The position numbers and the translations under genes are program-made. Below are positions 58,771-64,000 of a stretch of DNA of 64,000 nucleotides, in pieces; the stretch's first letter is position 1; every line of letters begins with the position of its first letter. The notes under the pieces were generated by a model that saw nothing but the letters and a program-made list of their open reading frames with translations, was not told the origin of the DNA and ran no database searches. Origin of the DNA: CAYZJV01 sp964473245 (GTDB lineage: Bacteria; Spirochaetota; Spirochaetia; Sphaerochaetales; Sphaerochaetaceae); contig CAYYOL010000008.1 in the NCBI GenBank assembly GCA_964473245.1, forward strand, positions 4,560 through 68,559, in the 5' to 3' direction.

Positions 58771-61722
58771 CTATCGAAACACCTCTTTTAACGGATATAG
58801 GGTGTCTACCTCAAGATGATACGCTCCGTTGTCACAGTGAACGAGGCCACGAATGCATAATGGACGTTGTCCGTACAGCAGTTTTCGGTACCGTTCATGC
58901 ACTTGTGGGAAGAGGACCGTCTCGAACAGTGCACTTTCATCCTCAAACGAGATGAAATCCATGGGGAGTCCCTGTTTGGTCCATATGGTCTTGCGTGTGA
59001 TAGGCCAACCAACGACGGTGATCAACTTTCCCACATATGAGGAGAGTTGAGCTCCCCGTATGCGATGAATCCGTGCAATCTGATGTGCCCAGAGCATGAG
59101 CGGGTGGTGGTCGCGAAGAAATCCGAGCGTCTCGAATTCGATCATGAGTTCCTGTTCTGTTCTCCTCTGTCTACCGCTCAGGGCAAGGTGATTGCTTCTC
59201 TGGCTCTCCATACGTGGTTCCTGGTCGAAAAGCAACCCTTGTTCAGCGTTCGTTGAAGTCTTATATCCTGACATGAGTATAGTACGAAGCTGTACACTTC
59301 TGGGAAGATTCCCTGCGAGAGAGTCGCAGGCGCCTGCTGCAACGAGAGCCACCCAATCGTCTCGGTTCAGCTGTAGCCGTGTTGAGCACGTCTCGAGTGA
59401 GACAAATGGCCCCCATTGTTTCCGATTTTCGACAATTTCCTCCATGGCGTTCAGTGAAAGGCCTCCAATTGCCATGAGGCCCACGACAACCGTTAAGCCT
59501 TCCGCGTGATAGGAGACGTTGCTCCTGTTGATATCGGGTCCTGCCACATGCAATCCCATGCGACGAGATTCACTTATGTAGGCCTGCGGACGGTAGTACC
59601 CTCCCTGGTTTGAGAGTACTGAAGCCATGAAAGCTGCAGGGTGGTGGATCCTCAGATAGGCACTCTGAAAAGAGACCATGGCATACGATGCTGAGTGAGG
59701 TTTGCAGAACGAGTATCCATCGAATGAGAGCATCATGTCCCAAATCGTATGGATGACCCGATTGTCGATACCGTGGTTCCTGCAACCGGAGAAGAATTGT
59801 TCTTCGTACTGGGAAAGTCTTTCGCCATCGGCCTTCTTGGCAATGACTTTTCTGAGCGAGTCTGCTTCAATTTCGTTGAAGCCAGCGAGTGCTATAGCGC
59901 ATTTGGAGACATCCTCCTGGTAACACAAAATTCCGTATGTTTCATCGAGGATGCTCGCCAGTCTCGGATGGAGAGAGTTCCATGAGCCACCCTTCAACCT
60001 ACGCACATATTCGGAGATGTATGCATTCGCTGCCGGGCGAATTATCGACGAGTGGATCACGATATGGGCAAAATCGCCTCGACCTGTCTTCTGCTGAAGT
60101 TGTCTCATGGCGGGAGACTCTATGTAGAACACTCCCATGGAATTCCCTTTTGCTAGGGCATCGATGGTGGCCTGATCCTCTTCAGGATTCCATGTCCGTT
60201 CATCTATCGGGGTTCCCTGACTGCGTATCAAGTGCAAAGCATCACGTATCACAGCGAGCGAGCGGTTCCCCAGAAGGTCTATCTTCACCAGCCCTGCCGC
60301 CTCTGTACCATCTTTCTCCCATGCCAGCAGAGGATACCCTTCGGCCGACTGTTCGATAGGAGCATAACGACATATCGGTTCGGGAGTGATCACGACGCCT
60401 CCACAGTGCATGGAGATTCCCCGTGGAAGTCCCTCCAATCGGGTCGCGATTTCACAAATTGTGTGCCAGAGTGGATCGGAAGTCTCCGAAAGATCGGAGG
60501 TATGCAGTTGCCGCTCCATGCGTGTTACATCTGAGTCTGCAATGCCGTATGCCTTCGCGGTCTCTCGTAGCGCAGAACGGAAACGGAAACGGTTATGATT
60601 CGCGACACGGGCACAATGGTCCCGGCCAAATCGGTCGATCACCAGATGCAGAATCGCATCCCGTTCATCCCATGCGAAATCGACGTCTATATCGGGAGGA
60701 TCGGTTCTTCCCATGGAGAGAAACCGTTCGAAATAGAGGTTGTGGGCTATTGGATCGACGTTCGTGATCCCCAATGCGTACGAAACGGCAGATGCGGCAC
60801 CGGAACCTCTCCCGCAGGTACGGCTGGTCAAAGAGACTATATCGTCCATAACAAGGAAATAGGAGGCGAAGCCCTTTTTTTCAATGATATCCAGTTCGTA
60901 CTGAATCCGCTCAAGAATAGCGTCGGAGAGCTCTCCATAGCGAATTTCCGCACCTTTGAGCACTCGTCTGCGCAACTCGTCGGATACACTGGTCTCGATG
61001 CCTGCATAGGGCGGGAATACCAGTTCCGTGAACAGAGGGACCGCGGCGCAGAGATCCGCTATGGTCTCTGTATTCTCGATCGCTTCTGGCCAGGAGGAGA
61101 AAGTCGCCAGATACTGTTCATGACTGCAGAGTGTGCTCCCGTTCGCTTCCAGGTGTTCCTCCCCAATCATGCCAACGGTCGTTCCAAGGGCTATAGCCCG
61201 TAGCACACGATGCAGTTCGTATTGACTTTGTTCTATGATTGCTGTGTCCTCCAGAGCTGCAAGAGGGATTCCCAGGCGTCTCGCTGTTGGAATACTTCCG
61301 AGCCATCGTGGGGTTATAGCTGCATGGAGAGTCGGCACCGAGTCTGCAAGCCGCTCCAGTAGCGAAGGCTCTTTCGCCACTAGGATGAGGCCTTCGGAGT
61401 CGGATTGGAGTGCTGGTATGTAGTCGAATTTGGGATCAAGGTTGTGTTGTGTGATGAGGGTGCAAAGGCGTGAGTATCCCAGAGGAGTCTGTACGAATGC
61501 GAACAGAGAGCCGATTTCCGTGGTGAGCTGAGCCCCCACAATACACTTCAATCCATGCTTCCGTGCAGCTTCTCGACTCTCGTGAAGGCCGTACAGATTG
61601 TCTCTATCGGTTATGGCGACGGCGGTGCATCCCTGATTTGCCAGATGGGCTATGATACTTTTCGGTGAGGCTGTCCCCCACAGCAGGGAGTAGGCCGATC
61701 GGATTGCGAGTCGGCTAGGCAT
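58771..61722 (-). CDS. DnaE2-type DNA polymerase III alpha subunit (ImuC-like)
   Basis: C-family DNA polymerase of 983 residues, shorter than a replicative DnaE (about 1160). The PHP domain is degenerate: it opens LAIRSAYSLLWG in place of HxHSxYSxxDG, so metal ligands are lost. The polymerase core keeps its Asp residues in DPPDIDVDF and in GLVKIDLLGN. SFDGYSFCKPHSASYAMVSFQSAYLRIHHP is the family palm/finger block. A helix-hairpin-helix region and a C-terminal OB fold (ITVVGWPITRKTIWTKQGLPMDFISFED) follow. The ATG at 61722 overlaps the end of the Y-family gene by 8 bp, the gene pair being that of imuB-dnaE2 mutagenesis cassettes. A role in damage-induced translesion synthesis is inferred. Confidence 0.88.
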   Translation of the reverse strand: MPSRLAIRSAYSLLWGTASPKSIIAHLANQGCTAVAITDRDNLYGLHESREAARKHGLKCIVGAQLTTEIGSLFAFVQTPLGYSRLCTLITQHNLDPKFDYIPALQSDSEGLILVAKEPSLLERLADSVPTLHAAITPRWLGSIPTARRLGIPLAALEDTAIIEQSQYELHRVLRAIALGTTVGMIGEEHLEANGSTLCSHEQYLATFSSWPEAIENTETIADLCAAVPLFTELVFPPYAGIETSVSDELRRRVLKGAEIRYGELSDAILERIQYELDIIEKKGFASYFLVMDDIVSLTSRTCGRGSGAASAVSYALGITNVDPIAHNLYFERFLSMGRTDPPDIDVDFAWDERDAILHLVIDRFGRDHCARVANHNRFRFRSALRETAKAYGIADSDVTRMERQLHTSDLSETSDPLWHTICEIATRLEGLPRGISMHCGGVVITPEPICRYAPIEQSAEGYPLLAWEKDGTEAAGLVKIDLLGNRSLAVIRDALHLIRSQGTPIDERTWNPEEDQATIDALAKGNSMGVFYIESPAMRQLQQKTGRGDFAHIVIHSSIIRPAANAYISEYVRRLKGGSWNSLHPRLASILDETYGILCYQEDVSKCAIALAGFNEIEADSLRKVIAKKADGERLSQYEEQFFSGCRNHGIDNRVIHTIWDMMLSFDGYSFCKPHSASYAMVSFQSAYLRIHHPAAFMASVLSNQGGYYRPQAYISESRRMGLHVAGPDINRSNVSYHAEGLTVVVGLMAIGGLSLNAMEEIVENRKQWGPFVSLETCSTRLQLNRDDWVALVAAGACDSLAGNLPRSVQLRTILMSGYKTSTNAEQGLLFDQEPRMESQRSNHLALSGRQRRTEQELMIEFETLGFLRDHHPLMLWAHQIARIHRIRGAQLSSYVGKLITVVGWPITRKTIWTKQGLPMDFISFEDESALFETVLFPQVHERYRKLLYGQRPLCIRGLVHCDNGAYHLEVDTLYPLKEVFR

Positions 61723-62890
61723 GGAGTGCCGCCGTTGCATGTGTGATAGCGGAGGCCCCAAACCGGCGACGTGTTGCATCGACTGCAGCCTGAAGTCGCT
61801 CCTCGCGTGAGGTTCCAGGAGGAGAGAACAGATCCGGTTCCCGCTGGGCGGGAGCCAATCGGAGTAGGGAGAGTTGTATACAGCGAATGCGAATCCGACG
61901 GCGCATTGCCTGGATCAGGGCATTCCAGGCCCCCTCGATGATCTGTTCATCAAAAAGCAGTGGATGCCGGCTTTTCCATGTTCCCTCACTTGAGGATCCA
62001 TCGGCCCAACGTATGACAGTTCGAATCGCAAAGCATGCGAGCAGTTCGCTTCGCATGGCCAATCCTGCATCCTCTGCGGCAGACACAATGGCAGCACGGA
62101 GCTCTTCGGCGGCCAGTACGGGTTCGGAGAACTCTATGTCCCGTTGTACGGTACGTGTGTCGAGGGATCTGGAATCGACTGGTGTCGAATCCCACCCCCG
62201 AGCAGCATCTCTCAGGCGTACACCCCGCTTCCCAAGGAGTGCGATTACCTGCTGGTCACTCAAGGATGCCAACTCTCCTATCTCCTGAAAACCTGCAACG
62301 GCGAGCAGTTTCCCAATGCTGGGTCCCACACCGGGAAGAAGACGGATATCCTGCATGGAGAGGAACGCAGCTTCATGGCCCGAGCGAACCTGTGCGATGC
62401 CACTTGGTCGAATGGCTCGTGTTCCGATCTTTGCCACAAGCTTGTTCGAGGCTACTGCCACAGCCGGTTTCATGCCGAGATTCGCTTGTATCTCGTTGCG
62501 CATTCTCACTGCACAGTCGATCGGAGGGCCGAAGAGGCGAGAGGTCCCCGCTACATCGATATATACATGACCCCCTGGTTCCTGCTGGATAGTGGGTGAG
62601 AAACGGGAAACGATTGCGAGTATCTCTCGTTCTGCACGACCTCCTGCTACGGTTTCGGGGGGGACGATGGTGAGGGAGGGTGCCATGCGTATGGCCATTG
62701 CAACCGGCATTCCGGTAACGATTCCCTCTTCTGCCGCTCTCTGGGAGAGAGAGAGTACGACGTTTCTCGCTCCAACCGCTTTGGCTATGACGAATGCAGT
62801 ATCCGACAACGACGGATTCTGGGCCATGGCAACCGCGGCGGCGAAATTCGTTATGTTTATGTGGATGATGTCTTCTTGATTGCTATCCAT
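61715..62890 (-). CDS. Y-family polymerase homologue lacking catalytic residues (ImuB-like)
   Basis: A 391-residue relative of DinB/UmuC. In the first motif, where active enzymes have DxDxFxxxVE, it has HINITNFAAAVAM; where they have SIDEAYLDVT it has GGHVYIDVAGTSRLFG, without the DE pair. It is thus probably not a polymerase but an adaptor, as ImuB is. The C-terminus has QREPDLFSPPG, close to the QxDLF beta-clamp-binding motif. It starts 9 bp after the DUF72 gene and overlaps dnaE2. ImuA and a LexA gene, often part of such cassettes, are not adjacent. Its opening MDSNQEDIIHI lacks the usual short Pol IV start. Confidence 0.88.
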   Translation of the reverse strand: MDSNQEDIIHINITNFAAAVAMAQNPSLSDTAFVIAKAVGARNVVLSLSQRAAEEGIVTGMPVAMAIRMAPSLTIVPPETVAGGRAEREILAIVSRFSPTIQQEPGGHVYIDVAGTSRLFGPPIDCAVRMRNEIQANLGMKPAVAVASNKLVAKIGTRAIRPSGIAQVRSGHEAAFLSMQDIRLLPGVGPSIGKLLAVAGFQEIGELASLSDQQVIALLGKRGVRLRDAARGWDSTPVDSRSLDTRTVQRDIEFSEPVLAAEELRAAIVSAAEDAGLAMRSELLACFAIRTVIRWADGSSSEGTWKSRHPLLFDEQIIEGAWNALIQAMRRRIRIRCIQLSLLRLAPAQREPDLFSPPGTSREERLQAAVDATRRRFGASAITHATAALHA

Positions 62891-62899
62891 ATGGAGCCT

Positions 62900-63673
62900 C
62901 TATTTCAGCATGTCTGCGAGCATGAGCGCATTTCTGGTAGCCTGACCGCGACGGTGATTGTTGAAATATACGAGCACGAGTTGCGTGGTTGCAGCCAGCC
63001 CTCTCACCCGTTCGGCTATGGCCACCAGCTCCTGCTGTGTGTAGAGATAGTCGTACCGTGCTGCGGCATTGGATCCCCACCAGTTCTCCTTGTTCCTGCC
63101 GTGCAGGCGTATATAGGCGAGCGACGATGTAGATACATCCATGATTGGAGGAGCCTGTTCTATCGCTGGCATGTCGAGTGAGACAAGAGCGATCTGTCGT
63201 TCTCGAAGCGCGTCGAGTGTTCGATTGTTGTACCACTGTCCATTTCTGAACTCGACAGCAAGTGGATACCCGTTGAACATGCGAAGTAGGGCATCGAGGT
63301 AGCGTCTTCTTTCGGGGTCGTAGTGAAAAGAGAGGGGGAATTGGAAGAGTATGGATCCGAGTGCCTCCCGTTCATGAAGGGGGGTGATCGCAGAGAGGAA
63401 GGTCGTGGCAAAGCCGCGCCAGGATCCAGTGTCTATCGAATGGGTCAGTGATTCGTGAGCCTTTATCGAAAAGGAGAGCTTTGGACCCTGGTTGTGCATT
63501 GCCAGTAGGCGGGAGGCTTCCGGCATGCGATAGTAACTGAAGTTCAGCTCGACTGTGGAGAAGATAGATGCGTAATGGGACAGGTACGAGTCGGCCTTCA
63601 TCCCTTCTGGGTAAAACGGGCCAACCCACTCTGTGTAGCTATATCCAGATGTTCCGATCAGTATGGGTGTCAT
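62900..63673 (-). CDS. DUF72 family protein
   Basis: A 257-residue protein of the DUF72 (YecE-like) family, a TIM-barrel fold resembling xylose isomerase. LIGTSGYSYTEWVGPFYPEGMKADSYLSHYASIFSTVELNFSYYRMP, AVEFRNGQWYNN, and AYIRLHGRNKENWWG with YTQQELVAIAERVRGLAATTQLVLVYFNNHRRGQATRNA (positions about 5-50, 135, 190, 210-250) follow the family. Its function is unknown. It is the first gene of the cassette with imuB and dnaE2, and an inverted repeat sits in its promoter. An ATG at 63673 with a weak CAGAAG before it is used. Confidence 0.88.
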   Translation of the reverse strand: MTPILIGTSGYSYTEWVGPFYPEGMKADSYLSHYASIFSTVELNFSYYRMPEASRLLAMHNQGPKLSFSIKAHESLTHSIDTGSWRGFATTFLSAITPLHEREALGSILFQFPLSFHYDPERRRYLDALLRMFNGYPLAVEFRNGQWYNNRTLDALRERQIALVSLDMPAIEQAPPIMDVSTSSLAYIRLHGRNKENWWGSNAAARYDYLYTQQELVAIAERVRGLAATTQLVLVYFNNHRRGQATRNALMLADMLK

Positions 63674-63679
63674 GCTTCT

Positions 63680-63708
63680 GGTATACTATACATTTGTATA
63701 GTAATCAA
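63680..63708 (-). promoter_or_regulatory. Promoter and perfect operator of the DUF72-imuB-dnaE2 cassette
   Basis: Minus strand TTGATT (63708-63703), 17-bp spacer, TATACC (63685-63680), about 7 bp before the ATG, so the message would be nearly leaderless. A perfect inverted repeat TACTATACA-TT-TGTATAGTA (63684-63703) fills the spacer exactly. A repressor bound there would block the promoter. A SOS regulator is the likely owner because of the genes it would control. Confidence 0.7.
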
Positions 63709-63728
63709 GAGAAATACTCTGCCTCTCT

Positions 63729-63866
63729 TCAGAATGCTCGGATTGCCCTCACTGCAAGGAGCTCTTTCTTCTCCAGTGGTTCCTGTTCGGCAATCCGGTA
63801 AGTTGAAATGAGAGCGATGAAGGGAACCCCCGCCGCCAGAGCTATCAAGAATACAAGATATTTCAT
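63729..63866 (-). CDS. Possible small membrane or secreted peptide
   Basis: A 45-residue frame that starts with a hydrophobic run (MKYLVFLIALAAGVPFIALIS) and continues with a charged tail (TYRIAEQEPLEKKELLAVRAIRAF). No ribosome site precedes the ATG and the frame is open upstream to a TGA, so it may be chance. The rest of 63704-64000 shows no other gene. Confidence 0.25.
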   Translation of the reverse strand: MKYLVFLIALAAGVPFIALISTYRIAEQEPLEKKELLAVRAIRAF

Positions 63867-64000
63867 CACTGAGGCGATGATACCACGCGGACTTAACCCA
63901 GGAAAGTCGATTTTTCACACGGATTACAACTCTTCTCATTTTTTCCGGTTGAGTTTGTCCCATTTCACGGTGATAATACCCGGTATGGATACACATATCA

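Noticed and set aside
1..64000. CRISPR array, prophage, insertion sequence, rRNA or replication origin
   Set aside because: No regularly spaced repeats, transposase, integrase or phage genes were seen, and no rRNA or DnaA-box cluster was recognised by eye.

Overview
The window suggests a free-living, fermentative member of the Spirochaetota, with moderate confidence and no finer placement. Evidence: secreted binding-protein leaders of the spirochaete type (the TRAP binding protein is cleaved around AAG-QSE), an abundance of c-di-GMP proteins, a long-chain acyl-CoA synthetase, an Nqr-type sodium pump, a ferredoxin-dependent 2-oxoacid oxidoreductase coupled to butyrate kinase, and no aerobic respiratory genes. 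No rRNA or intact tRNA was found, so the taxonomy rests on gene content alone.

Layout. 0-3 kb is AT-rich accessory DNA: a DUF234 ATPase, a frameshifted acetyltransferase and a YjbQ-family protein. 3-8 kb holds a membrane EAL phosphodiesterase, an MFS carrier and a short-chain dehydrogenase. 8-18 kb, all on the minus strand, is a catabolic block: IlvD/Edd-type dehydratase, Zn-alcohol dehydrogenase, then a LacI-controlled unit with an old-yellow-enzyme-type flavoprotein, the LacI regulator, a fumarate-reductase-like flavoprotein and a DctPQM TRAP importer. 18.7-26.7 kb is an eight-gene minus-strand operon that looks like a trans-envelope export machine: GntR regulator, slipin, three FtsX/MacB-type permeases, a LolD-type ATPase, a LolA-like periplasmic protein and an outer-membrane beta-barrel, driven by a consensus promoter that contains a perfect inverted repeat.

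26.7-32.5 kb carries a rhodanese lipoprotein, an ABC-F ATPase, an EamA carrier, an acyltransferase/zinc-ribbon fusion and small genes, one of them with a premature stop. 32.6-36.9 kb is a hexuronate/ketodeoxygluconate module: KDPG aldolase with an extra VOC domain, KDG kinase, IclR regulator and UxaC. 37-40.4 kb has a serine-palmitoyltransferase-like enzyme, then pgl and zwf. 40.5-44 kb has a DUF438/DUF1858 pair and an acyl-CoA synthetase. 44.4-49 kb encodes a 2-oxoacid:ferredoxin oxidoreductase with fused beta and gamma subunits, followed by butyrate kinase and phosphate butyryltransferase: oxidation of a 2-oxoacid to acyl-CoA, then acyl phosphate, then ATP. 49-54.3 kb is a run of three GGDEF/HD-GYP signalling proteins.

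54.3-58.7 kb is an nqrBCDEF operon without nqrA, ending in an unknown gene. 58.8-63.7 kb is a mutagenesis cassette: a DUF72 protein, a Y-family polymerase relative that has lost its catalytic acids (ImuB-like), and a DnaE2-like polymerase, behind a promoter whose spacer is filled by a perfect 20-bp inverted repeat. Reduced ferredoxin and NADH from the oxidoreductase and sugar-acid modules, ATP from butyrate kinase and sodium pumping by Nqr would together make a coherent anaerobic energy metabolism.
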